64,000 nucleotides of DNA from Paraburkholderia metrosideri (GTDB taxonomy: Bacteria > Pseudomonadota > Gammaproteobacteria > Burkholderiales > Burkholderiaceae). Where the stretch lies: positions 124,001 to 188,000 of the forward strand of contig NZ_CAJHCP010000004.1 of the NCBI RefSeq assembly GCF_904848625.1, given 5' to 3'. The notes under the pieces are model-generated. The model was not told the DNA's origin. It worked only from the letters and a program-made list of their open reading frames with translations, and ran no database searches. Position 1 is the first letter of the stretch. Every line of letters starts with the position of its first letter. Made by a program: the position numbers and the translations under genes. Positions 54,433 to 62,045 of the stretch are shown here, piece by piece.

Positions 54433-55728
54433 TCACGAATTCTTGACCGCTGCCTTGGTGCGCGACTGCGTTTGCGTCGCGGTCTGGGGCGGCGTTTGCT
54501 GCGGCGCTGGGGCGGGAGACTTGGCCTGAGCTGGGGTCTGCGGCTGGGTCTGCGCGAGCGGCGTGCTGTCCGGATCCTGGTCGGCCGTCATCGGCACCAT
54601 GTGCGCGCGTACCGGGTCACCCGGGCGCACGCGCTGAATACCGTTGACGACGATCCGGTCCGTGGCTTTCAGCCCGCCCTTCACCACACGAAGATTGCCT
54701 TGCATGTCACCCACGGCCACCTCGCGATAGACGACGTGATTGCTCTGATCGACCACCAGCACGAACTTCTTGTCCTGATCGGTGCCCACCGCCGCGTCGT
54801 CGATCAGCAATGCTGCATGCGGCGCGCTGCCGCCCACTTTCACCCGTGCATACAGACCGGGAATCAGTGCACCGTCTTCGTTATCGAAACGCGCGCGCAC
54901 CCGGATCGTGCCCGACGACGTATCGAGACGGTTATCGACCGATTCGATCGTGCCGGTGCGCGAGTAGCCGCTTTCGTCCGCGAGACCGAGTTCGACCGGC
55001 ACCTTGCTGCCGTCTTTCGCGCGACTCAGGTATTGCAGATACGTTTGTTCGTCCGCGTCGAACGATGCGTAGATTGGCGAAACCGACACGAGCGTGGTCA
55101 ACGGCGTCGAACTTGCCCCCGCCGACACTACGTTGCCAACCGTGATTTCCGCGCGCGACACGCGGCCCGCGACCGGCGCGACAATCTTCGTATAGCCGAG
55201 ATTGATGCGTGCGGTTTCGAGCGCGGCTTGCGCGGCCTTCAGGTTGGCGCTCGCCTCGCGCGCGGCGTTCTGCTTCTCGTCGTAATCGCGCTTGGCAATC
55301 GCGTTATCCGCGATCAACCGTTGCGCGCGTTCCCAGTCGCTTTGGGTATAACCGGTACGCGCCTGCGCGGCCGCGAGTTGTGCTTCGGCGCGATCCACCT
55401 CGGCCGCATACGGGCGCGGATCGATCACGAACAGCGTGTCGCCCTTCTTCACCAGCGCACCGTCCCTGAAGTTGACGGACACGATCGTGCCCGGCACCTG
55501 AGAACGGACGTCTACCTTTTCGACTGCTTCGAGACGGCCCGAATAACTCTGCCAGTCCGTAATGGTTTTCTGCACCACGGTTGCGACATCGACTTCCGGC
55601 ACGATGGTCGGCGCGGCAGGCGAGCTCGCATCCACGCGAATCGCGCCGAACGTACCCAGCCCGGCGACGACGACGACGGCTAGCGCGGCAATCGCCACAC
55701 GGCGACGGGAAAGAGGAAGGATAGTCAT
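54433..55728 (-). CDS. ceoA: RND efflux periplasmic adaptor (membrane fusion protein), CeoA/BpeE type
   Basis: 431 residues. An N-terminal anchor (VAIAALAVVVVAGLGTFGAI) leads to the lipoyl/hairpin domain (VEKVDVRSQVPGTIVSVNFRDGALVKKGDTLFVIDPRPY near residue 75) and the beta-barrel region (VSPIYASFDADEQTYLQYL near 225). The C-terminal ~50 residues are Pro/Gln/Thr-rich (AQTQPQTPAQAKSPAPAP), a low-complexity tail. I start it at MTILPL because GGAG lies 6 bases upstream. It links CeoB and OpcM. Confidence 0.92.
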   Translation of the reverse strand: MTILPLSRRRVAIAALAVVVVAGLGTFGAIRVDASSPAAPTIVPEVDVATVVQKTITDWQSYSGRLEAVEKVDVRSQVPGTIVSVNFRDGALVKKGDTLFVIDPRPYAAEVDRAEAQLAAAQARTGYTQSDWERAQRLIADNAIAKRDYDEKQNAAREASANLKAAQAALETARINLGYTKIVAPVAGRVSRAEITVGNVVSAGASSTPLTTLVSVSPIYASFDADEQTYLQYLSRAKDGSKVPVELGLADESGYSRTGTIESVDNRLDTSSGTIRVRARFDNEDGALIPGLYARVKVGGSAPHAALLIDDAAVGTDQDKKFVLVVDQSNHVVYREVAVGDMQGNLRVVKGGLKATDRIVVNGIQRVRPGDPVRAHMVPMTADQDPDSTPLAQTQPQTPAQAKSPAPAPQQTPPQTATQTQSRTKAAVKNS

Positions 55729-55773
55729 GACAAGCTCCACGTATCGTTGATTGAATTTCTGTTTATTTGGGTT

Positions 55774-56649
55774 TCAGCGATGGGCGCGCGCGTCGAAGCG
55801 CCACTGAAAAAAGCGCACCGCTTCCTGCAAAGCGGGTGGATGATCGGCCAGCGCAGCGTGCGACACGCTCGGATAGCGGACCACCTGGGTCAGCACCCCC
55901 GCGTCGATCAGACTGCTGGCGTATTTCTCTGCTTCCACATGCAGCACGTCGTTTTGCGCTGTCGCGATTAGCGTGGCGGGCAGCCCCGCAAGACGCGCCG
56001 ACTCGAGCGGCGCGGCATACGGGTGCATTCGCTGCGACGCTTGCGGCAGATACGCGCGATAACACGCCGCGCACTCTTTTGCGGTGATGTCCGAACCCAA
56101 ACGCTTTTCGTCGCCCAGCCGGGTGAGGCTTGGATCGAGCATCGGGCCGAATAACGCCTGCGCGGAAATCCTCACGTCGCCACGATCGCGGGCGATAAAA
56201 GCCAGGCAGTTCGCCAGTTGGCCGCCCGCATCGTGGCCAGCCACGCCAACCTTCCTGCTATTGCCGCCAAATGCGCGGGCCCGCGTCTGCACCCAGAGTG
56301 CTGCGCGATGCGCGTCTTCCGGCGCGGCGGGAAACGGAAACTGAGGTGCGAGCGAATAGCCCACCGACACGACTAGCGCCGGTAAGTGCTCTGCGAAATA
56401 ACGTGCGGCGTAGTCGGCCTGATCGATCGAGCCCTTGGTAAAACCGCCGCCGTGAAAATAAAGCAGTACAGGCAGTGCGGTTTTCTTTGCCTGCCGGTAC
56501 AAACGCAACGTAATGTCCTGCGCGTGCCCGTCTATCTGCACGTCAGTGACGTCGAGAGCCGTGTTGTCAGCCTCTGACGGCCCACTATCCGTGGGCACAA
56601 AGGAGTACGGCGGTTTAAATGCATCCATGTCGAGCCGCGCAATGCGCAT
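55774..56649 (-). CDS. llpE: Esterase/lipase-like alpha/beta hydrolase (LlpE type) lacking the nucleophile Ser
   Basis: 291 residues, hormone-sensitive-lipase family. The oxyanion-hole motif is LLYFHGGGFTKG (HGGG at 66-69). The nucleophile elbow, canonically GDSAGG, reads AGHDAGG with Asp at 140 instead of Ser. The acid and base positions may be D in AQNDVLHVE and H in PSVSHAAL. First gene of the efflux operon, as llpE is in the ceo/bpeEF operons of Burkholderia. It may be inactive as a classical serine esterase or use another mechanism. Alternative start at 56628. Confidence 0.85.
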   Translation of the reverse strand: MRIARLDMDAFKPPYSFVPTDSGPSEADNTALDVTDVQIDGHAQDITLRLYRQAKKTALPVLLYFHGGGFTKGSIDQADYAARYFAEHLPALVVSVGYSLAPQFPFPAAPEDAHRAALWVQTRARAFGGNSRKVGVAGHDAGGQLANCLAFIARDRGDVRISAQALFGPMLDPSLTRLGDEKRLGSDITAKECAACYRAYLPQASQRMHPYAAPLESARLAGLPATLIATAQNDVLHVEAEKYASSLIDAGVLTQVVRYPSVSHAALADHPPALQEAVRFFQWRFDARAHR

Positions 56650-56802
56650 AGAACTTCAATGCTGCGAATTGTGGGTTCGGCAGAGCCTTAAATAAATGCC
56701 TATAATCCGTCATCACAATTCGGCGCCTCTGAACAATCGAACGTGATTGCTCTGCGGATTCTCTTTCCGCCAGCTGCGCCCGCCCCTTTCTGGAGGTTTG
56801 CA

Positions 56803-57807
56803 ATGGACCGGCTTCAGGCCATGCAAGTGTTCACACGTGTCGTCGACACCAATAGCTTTACCCGCGCCGCGGAGACGCTCGACCTGCCGCGCGCGTCGGT
56901 TACCACGATCATTCAGAACCTCGAAGCGTTCCTCGGCACGCGTCTGATGCACCGAACCACGCGGCGTTTGTCGCTGACGCCCGACGGCGCCGCCTATTAC
57001 GAACGCTGCGTACGAATCCTCGCGGACGTCGAAGAAACCGAAGCCAGTTTTCAGAGCGGCAATAAAAAACCGCACGGCAAGCTGCGGATCGACATGCCGG
57101 GGTCGATTGGCCGGCTGCTGGTCATCCCTTCGCTGAGTGAATTTCACACGCGCTATCCGGATATCGACCTGCAGCTCGGCTTATCGGACCGGCCCGTCGA
57201 TCTGTTGCAGGAAGGCGTGGACTGCGTCGTGCGGGTTGGCGCGTTGCAGGATTCTTCGCTGGTCGCGCGGCGTATCGGCCTGTTCGAAGGCGTGACCTGT
57301 GCGGCGCCGGACTACATCGAACGTGCGGGCATACCCACTTCGCTCGAAGACCTGGAGAACCACAAGGCGGTCAATTACTTCTCGAGCCGCACCGGACGCA
57401 CGATCGATTGGGCCTTCATGGTTGATGGCAAGGAAGTTGAGGTGAAGATGAAGGGCATCGTGTCGGTGAACGACGCGGACGCCTACGTGACGTGCGGCGT
57501 GGAAGGCTTCGGCCTGATCCAGCCAGCGCTCTTCATGGTGCTGCCGCATCTTCGTTCAGGCCAGCTGATCGAGGTGTTGCCCGAACTGAAACCGCTGCCT
57601 ATGCCGATTTCGGCCGTCTATCCGCACAGTCGCCATCTGTCGCCGAAAGTCCGTGTTTTCGTAGACTGGATCGCGGAGCTGTTCGACCGCTGCCCGTTGT
57701 TGAGCGGACGTGGCAGTCTCGACGCTACCTGCACGAAGCGTACTTTCGAAGAGCGCGAGTCCGCTCCAATGCTGGATACGCCGGTAATTACCGAGTGGGT
57801 TGCATAA
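56803..57807 (+). CDS. ceoR: LysR-family regulator of the efflux operon (CeoR/BpeT type)
   Basis: 334 residues. The N-terminal winged helix (MDRLQAMQVFTRVVDTNSFTRAAETLDLPRASVTTIIQNLEAFLGTRLMHRTTRRLSLT) and the CrgA-like effector domain (GKLRIDMPGSIGRLLVIPSLSEFHTRYPDIDLQLGLSDRPVDLLQEGVDCVVR) are clear. It diverges from llpE, as ceoR/bpeT do. TGGAGG lies 7 bases before the ATG, which rules out the longer frame. TATAAT at 56701-56706 may be its -10 box, but no good -35 is seen. It likely activates the efflux operon in response to an aromatic inducer. Confidence 0.9.
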   Translation: MDRLQAMQVFTRVVDTNSFTRAAETLDLPRASVTTIIQNLEAFLGTRLMHRTTRRLSLTPDGAAYYERCVRILADVEETEASFQSGNKKPHGKLRIDMPGSIGRLLVIPSLSEFHTRYPDIDLQLGLSDRPVDLLQEGVDCVVRVGALQDSSLVARRIGLFEGVTCAAPDYIERAGIPTSLEDLENHKAVNYFSSRTGRTIDWAFMVDGKEVEVKMKGIVSVNDADAYVTCGVEGFGLIQPALFMVLPHLRSGQLIEVLPELKPLPMPISAVYPHSRHLSPKVRVFVDWIAELFDRCPLLSGRGSLDATCTKRTFEERESAPMLDTPVITEWVA

Positions 57808-57867
57808 ACGCGTGAATGTCGTGAGGCGTGTGAAAATAGAAGCACAGAATCTGGAACAGTGAATTCC

Positions 57868-57904
57868 AACCGCGGCGCTAATGCCGCGGTTTCCCCTGTT
57901 TTAA
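57868..57904 (+). terminator. Terminator of ceoR
   Basis: Arms AACCGCGGC (57868-57876) and GCCGCGGTT (57883-57891) enclose GCTAAT; TTCCCCTGTTTT follows. It lies 60 bases after the ceoR stop codon. Confidence 0.7.
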
Positions 57905-58040
57905 AGGCTATTCCCGCGATTGTTCTGGAATCGCGACAATTCATTTCGCGAAACGGCGATTTATCCAATTAGCGTCAAAGTCTACATTTCACCCTGTCGC
58001 AGCATTCCACGTGCTGCAAACGAATCGACAGGAGTGAATC

Positions 58041-58346
58041 ATGAAACGCAATCTCTTAGCTGGTCTGGCTCTTTCGCTGCTCGTCAGCGCACCGGTGTTT
58101 GCGCAAGGCGGCGGCGGAATCGGTCGTGCGGGCAGTTACGAAACGGCCCCTACGCCCACCACGACTGCAAAGACACGCACCGAAGTTAAAGCCGAACTGG
58201 TCGAAGCCTATCGCGACGGCTCGCTACCTTCGCTGAATCGCACGACGTATCCGAACAAAGGCCTGATCGGTCAAACGCAAGCAGCACGTATCGCTTTGCA
58301 GGAAGGGACTGCGGGTGATGTGACACGCGTTGCCAACGGTCAATAA
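58041..58346 (+). CDS. DUF4148-family small secreted protein
   Basis: 101 residues. The signal peptide MKRNLLAGLALSLLVSAPVFA is cleaved after position 21. The mature part has the DUF4148 pattern TRTEVKAELVEAYRDGSLPSLNRTTYPNKGLIGQTQAARIA, a periplasmic family found in many copies in Burkholderiaceae, with unknown function. AGGAG lies 7 bases before the ATG. Confidence 0.88.
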   Translation: MKRNLLAGLALSLLVSAPVFAQGGGGIGRAGSYETAPTPTTTAKTRTEVKAELVEAYRDGSLPSLNRTTYPNKGLIGQTQAARIALQEGTAGDVTRVANGQ

Positions 58347-58371
58347 CGAGCAGTAAAGCGACGACACCACG

Positions 58372-58443
58372 ATGATTCGGTTTCCAAAAGAAATAATCAT
58401 TGCGGCGCCGTTCATGCACTCTTCAAAAAGGAGCACATCATGA
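58372..58443 (+). CDS. Possible 23-residue microORF upstream of a second microORF
   Basis: A 24-codon frame (MIRFPKEIIIAAPFMHSSKRSTS, stop) whose TGA overlaps the next ATG as ATGA. There is no convincing ribosome site. It could be a leader for the following microORF or a chance frame. Confidence 0.25.
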   Translation: MIRFPKEIIIAAPFMHSSKRSTS

Positions 58444-58514
58444 CGCCATCCGAACTGGATAACTGGGATTCCGATACCCCGGTATGGACGCCGTACCGCG
58501 CGCCGCAACACTAA
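58440..58514 (+). CDS. 24-residue microprotein with strong ribosome site
   Basis: The frame encodes MTPSELDNWDSDTPVWTPYRAPQH and stops. AAAAAGGAG lies 6 bases before the ATG, one of the best ribosome sites in the window, and a clear terminator starts 22 bases after the stop codon. The peptide is acidic with two tryptophans. Function unknown. It may be on the same transcript as the DUF4148 gene 94 bases upstream. Confidence 0.5.
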   Translation: MTPSELDNWDSDTPVWTPYRAPQH

Positions 58515-58535
58515 GCGGTGACGTTTGTTTTGTCT

Positions 58536-58562
58536 GTGCCCGCAGGATTGTTCTGCGGGCAC
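58536..58562 (+). terminator. Hairpin terminator after the microORF
   Basis: Arms GTGCCCGCAG (58536-58545) and CTGCGGGCAC (58553-58562) enclose GATTGTT, followed by ATTCGTTT. It lies 22 bases after the microORF and 35 bases from the convergent nucleoside permease stop, so it may serve both. Confidence 0.78.
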
Positions 58563-58596
58563 ATTCGTTTCATGGAGCGCTGTTATCGCATGGTGA

Positions 58597-59670
58597 TTAG
58601 TGTTGTGGCACACCTTCACGCCACTCGCCCCAATGCGTGGCAATGTCCTGCACCAGCGGATTGCCGGTGCGGAACAGGTTCTCGATGGCAATCGTAAAGC
58701 CGCCTTGCGCAGCGTAGTTGAGCAGATTGTCCGCGCTGGTTTGTCCTTCGTAAGGCCGGTCGAAATCGGAACCCGCGCGCAGCACGGCAACACGATTCAA
58801 ATCGACTTTATGCACTGATGCCGCACGCTTAAGCGCTTCGTAAGTGGCATTGTCTTCCTGCTGTGTCGTGCAATAAACGCCCTTGCCGTCCGTCAGGATC
58901 TTCGTCCAGTCGCGCGCGCGCTGTCCCAGCAAGGTGCCCGACCACCATGTATCGCCCGCCAGCGTGTCGCATTGAATCACTGTTGGCGGCCGGTTAGCTG
59001 GTGCATACGAGTACTTGGCCCGCGCGGCCTGCGCTTGTGCATCGTCCGATAATGTCACGCTGTGAGATAACGCAAAGGCGGTATCGGCGAGACGCGTGTT
59101 CAACTGGAACACTTCGGTGCGATAGTCGAGTGGGGGTTTGTCTGCGGGACTCGTGGTATTGATTCCCAGATAGCCGGTATTCCAGTTCGACGGAATCTCG
59201 CGGCCGTCTATCTCCCACTGAATTCCAAAGTCGACCAGATACTTTGCCCACGCCGCCGAACCCACCGTGCCCTGCTGCGGATCGATCCCCGCAATCCCTG
59301 CCACCATAAAGTACGTGTGCCGCAAATCGAAAACCGGTGAGAACGTCAGCGCCATGATCGATGCAGCAGCGTTCGCGTGACCCATGCCTGTGGTCATCAC
59401 GCAGATTTCCTGCTTGTTGCAGTGTACGGTCGGATAATCCGGCGAGAGGCCGTCCACCGCAATATCGCGCCATGGCCCGAGGCGGTCGAGCCACACTTGC
59501 CCCTCCGGGCCGAACATCGAAATAATCATCACCTTGACGGGTTGCCCGTGCGAATCTCCGTGGCCATGCGAGACAGCGTCGTCGTCCGCGTTGGCCGGCC
59601 CAGACGAAAAAGCCGCGCAAGCTGCGAGTGCAGTGGCGCAGAGCGCGCCGAGTGAGCGAGTCAGCATCAT
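58597..59670 (-). CDS. Purine nucleoside permease (NUP) family periplasmic protein
   Basis: 357 residues. A signal peptide (MMLTRSLGALCATALAACAAFSSGPANA) precedes a short His-rich segment (HGHGDSHG) and the NUP core: KVMIISMFGPEGQVWLDRLG, ICVMTTGMGHANAAASIMALTF, YFMVAGIAGIDPQQGTVGSAAWAKYLVDF and VLRAGSDFDRP. The family is named for a Candida transporter, but the fold is nucleoside-phosphorylase-like, so this secreted bacterial version could hydrolyse or bind nucleosides. GAGGAAG lies upstream of the ATG at 59670. It stands alone. Confidence 0.82.
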   Translation of the reverse strand: MMLTRSLGALCATALAACAAFSSGPANADDDAVSHGHGDSHGQPVKVMIISMFGPEGQVWLDRLGPWRDIAVDGLSPDYPTVHCNKQEICVMTTGMGHANAAASIMALTFSPVFDLRHTYFMVAGIAGIDPQQGTVGSAAWAKYLVDFGIQWEIDGREIPSNWNTGYLGINTTSPADKPPLDYRTEVFQLNTRLADTAFALSHSVTLSDDAQAQAARAKYSYAPANRPPTVIQCDTLAGDTWWSGTLLGQRARDWTKILTDGKGVYCTTQQEDNATYEALKRAASVHKVDLNRVAVLRAGSDFDRPYEGQTSADNLLNYAAQGGFTIAIENLFRTGNPLVQDIATHWGEWREGVPQH

Positions 59671-59903
59671 GATCTTCCTCTTTTGCTTTTGATGCAGTTT
59701 GGGATAGCGGGCTGCTTTCAAACCGAAAGAAGTATAGGTGCGAAGAATTTATTTGCCACTACGTTGTGCACCGATTGCCATTTTTCATGCGAATCGCACG
59801 GTCACGCCAATGCCCCCGTCGCAACGCGATTCGGCTCGTTTCCCTATAATCGAAAGTTCGCGGCACGCACCGCCTTTGTGCAGTTCACAACAGGAGCATC
59901 ACG

Positions 59904-60884
59904 ATGGACTATGTGAAACTCGGCCGCACTGGCCTCGATGTATCGCGTCTTTGTCTCGGCTGCATGAGTTACGGTCTGCCGTCGCGCGGCACGCATCCCT
60001 GGTCACTCGACGATGAAGCCTCGCGCCCCTTCATCAAGCAGGCGCTCGATCACGGCATCAACTTCTTCGACACCGCCAATGTCTATTCGGACGGCACCAG
60101 CGAAGAGATTGTCGGCCGCGCATTGAAAGACTTTGCGAAGCGCGACGAGATCGTGCTGGCCACCAAGGTGCACGGCCGCATGCATGGAGGGCCGAACGGC
60201 GCAGGCCTGTCACGCAAAGCGATCATGTCGGAAATCGATCACAGCCTGCGGCGTCTCGGCACCGATTACGTCGACCTGTACCAGATCCATCGCTGGGACT
60301 ACACCACGCCGATTGAAGAAACAATGGAAGCTCTGCACGATGTCGTGCGCGCCGGCAAGGCCCGTTATATTGGCGCATCGTCGATGTACGCGTGGCAGTT
60401 CTCCAAGGCGCTGCACGTCGCCGAGCGCAATGGCTGGACGCGCTTCGTCACCATGCAGAATTATGTGAACCTGTTGTACCGCGAGGAAGAGCGCGAAATG
60501 CTGCCGCTGTGCGAAAGCGAAGGGATCGGCGTGATTCCGTGGAGTCCGCTCGCTCGCGGGCGTTTGACGCGCGACTGGAACACCGAAAGCGCGCGCTCCG
60601 AAACCGATGAATTCGGCCGCACGCTGTACGCGCATACGGAAGACGCCGATCGGCAGATCGTGGAACGGGTCAGCGAGATTGCGAAGGAACGTGGCGTGCC
60701 GCGCGCGCAAGTCGCACTGGCGTGGGTATTGCAGAAGAAGCCGATTACGTCGCCGATCGTCGGGGCGACCAAGCTCCATCATCTGGACGATGCGGTCGCG
60801 GCGCTTTCGCTGACGCTGAGCGATGAAGAAATTCGCAAGCTGGAAGAGCTGTACGTGCCGCATGCAGTGACCGGCTTCAAATAA
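59904..60884 (+). CDS. Aldo/keto reductase, YajO type
   Basis: 326 residues. The TIM barrel starts YVKLGRTGLDVSRLCLGCMSYG, and the tetrad is D (FFDTANVYSDG), Y in the same segment, K (VLATKVHG) and H (DLYQIHRWD). Cofactor binding is in the C-terminal IVGATKLHHLDD segment. It reduces aldehydes or ketones with NADPH; some relatives act in thiamine or deoxyxylulose metabolism. AGGAG precedes the ATG. No partner genes are evident. Confidence 0.9.
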   Translation: MDYVKLGRTGLDVSRLCLGCMSYGLPSRGTHPWSLDDEASRPFIKQALDHGINFFDTANVYSDGTSEEIVGRALKDFAKRDEIVLATKVHGRMHGGPNGAGLSRKAIMSEIDHSLRRLGTDYVDLYQIHRWDYTTPIEETMEALHDVVRAGKARYIGASSMYAWQFSKALHVAERNGWTRFVTMQNYVNLLYREEEREMLPLCESEGIGVIPWSPLARGRLTRDWNTESARSETDEFGRTLYAHTEDADRQIVERVSEIAKERGVPRAQVALAWVLQKKPITSPIVGATKLHHLDDAVAALSLTLSDEEIRKLEELYVPHAVTGFK

Positions 60885-60913
60885 GCAAGCGGCCGCGACC
60901 ACGAATGAGTCAG

Positions 60914-60955
60914 TGAGGTTGAGCGAAGGCCACTATCGGCATCCGCTCAACCTCA
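60914..60955. repeat. Perfect 12-bp inverted repeat between AKR and CDF genes
   Basis: TGAGGTTGAGCG (60914-60925) and CGCTCAACCTCA (60944-60955) flank 18 bases, and the CTCAACCTCAAT motif repeats once more directly after. No T-run follows on either strand, so termination is uncertain. It lies between convergent genes. Confidence 0.55.
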
Positions 60956-60984
60956 ATCTCAACCTCAATAAAAAAACCGCCCAC

Positions 60985-61890
60985 TCAACCGCGCGGCACG
61001 TCCGGCTCGAAAAAGACCCACCGAACCTGCGGAAACGCAGCCTGCAAATCGGCTTCGATCACATTGATCGCATCGACCATCGCACGGCCGCTCGCGTAAT
61101 CGATCATCTCGGCCTGAACGGCCACCACCACGTGTCGCCCCCATTGCAGCGTAATCATATTGATAATGCCGCGAATCTCGACCCGTGCACGCAAATGCGC
61201 TTCGATTTCGGCGCGCACTTCCGGGCTTGCCGATTCGCCGACAATCATCGACTTCACTTCACGCGCCACCAGCCACGCGATCAGCATCAGCAGAATGCCC
61301 ACGCCAACCGAGCCGAGCGCGTCATACACGGGATTGCCGGTGATCATCGTGAGCAGCACCGCGACGAACGCGATCGCAAGACCTGCTAACGCGGCGATAT
61401 CTTCGCCCGCCACCACCAGCAGGTCGGACTCGCGCGTTTCGCGAAACCAGCGCCACATACTTTTATCTGGATGAGTCTTGCGAATTTCCTTGATGGCGCC
61501 CCACAGCGAAAGCGATTCGAGCACCACAGAAACGCCGAGCACGGCTAGCGCCACAAACGCATACTGCAACGGCTCGCGCGCAAACAGCCGATGCACGCCC
61601 TCATACACGGAAAACGCGCCGCCGACAAAGAACAGCAGCAACGCGACCAGCAGCGAATAAAAGTTGATCTCGCGCCCACTACCCATGGGATGCAGCGGGC
61701 TTGCCGGCTTGCGCGCCTCGCGCAAACCGAAAAGCAGCAGCAGTTGATTACCGCAATCGGCGGTCGAGTGAATGGCTTCTGCGAACATCGAACCGGAGCC
61801 CGTGAAGGCCGCCGCCGCGAACTTGCAGATGGCGATACCGAGGTTGGCGGCGAGCGCATAAAAAATGGCTTTCGGCGATTCTTCTTTCAT
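60985..61890 (-). CDS. Cation diffusion facilitator (CDF) family metal transporter
   Basis: 301 residues with five to six hydrophobic segments. Metal-site motifs are SMFAEAIHSTADCGNQLLLLFG near residue 35 and ESDLLVVAGEDIAALAGLAIAF near residue 155. The C-terminal cytoplasmic dimerisation domain carries ESASPEVRAEIEAHLRARVEIRGI. The first site reads HSTAD and the second GEDIA, where many zinc exporters have HxxxD and HxxxD; the substitution of the second His may alter metal choice. The start at MKEESPKAIFYALAANLGIA is set by conserved sequence. It exports Zn2+, Fe2+, Mn2+ or similar ions by proton antiport. Confidence 0.87.
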   Translation of the reverse strand: MKEESPKAIFYALAANLGIAICKFAAAAFTGSGSMFAEAIHSTADCGNQLLLLFGLREARKPASPLHPMGSGREINFYSLLVALLLFFVGGAFSVYEGVHRLFAREPLQYAFVALAVLGVSVVLESLSLWGAIKEIRKTHPDKSMWRWFRETRESDLLVVAGEDIAALAGLAIAFVAVLLTMITGNPVYDALGSVGVGILLMLIAWLVAREVKSMIVGESASPEVRAEIEAHLRARVEIRGIINMITLQWGRHVVVAVQAEMIDYASGRAMVDAINVIEADLQAAFPQVRWVFFEPDVPRG

Positions 61891-62045
61891 CGTCGGGAGG
61901 TTATCCGTGAGTTTGCAAAGTGCTTTCGGTGGACAAGAGTCCGTATTATGGACACGCCGAATGCGATGCGTCCAACCGGGCCGTTGTTCGCACCGCACAC
62001 CTGTTGTCGCTCAACTGTTCCCTTGGCGCCGCCTGCGATCTCCCG

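Noticed and set aside
60914..60955. Terminator between AKR and CDF genes
   Set aside because: The stem is perfect but has no downstream T-run on either strand; listed only as an inverted repeat.
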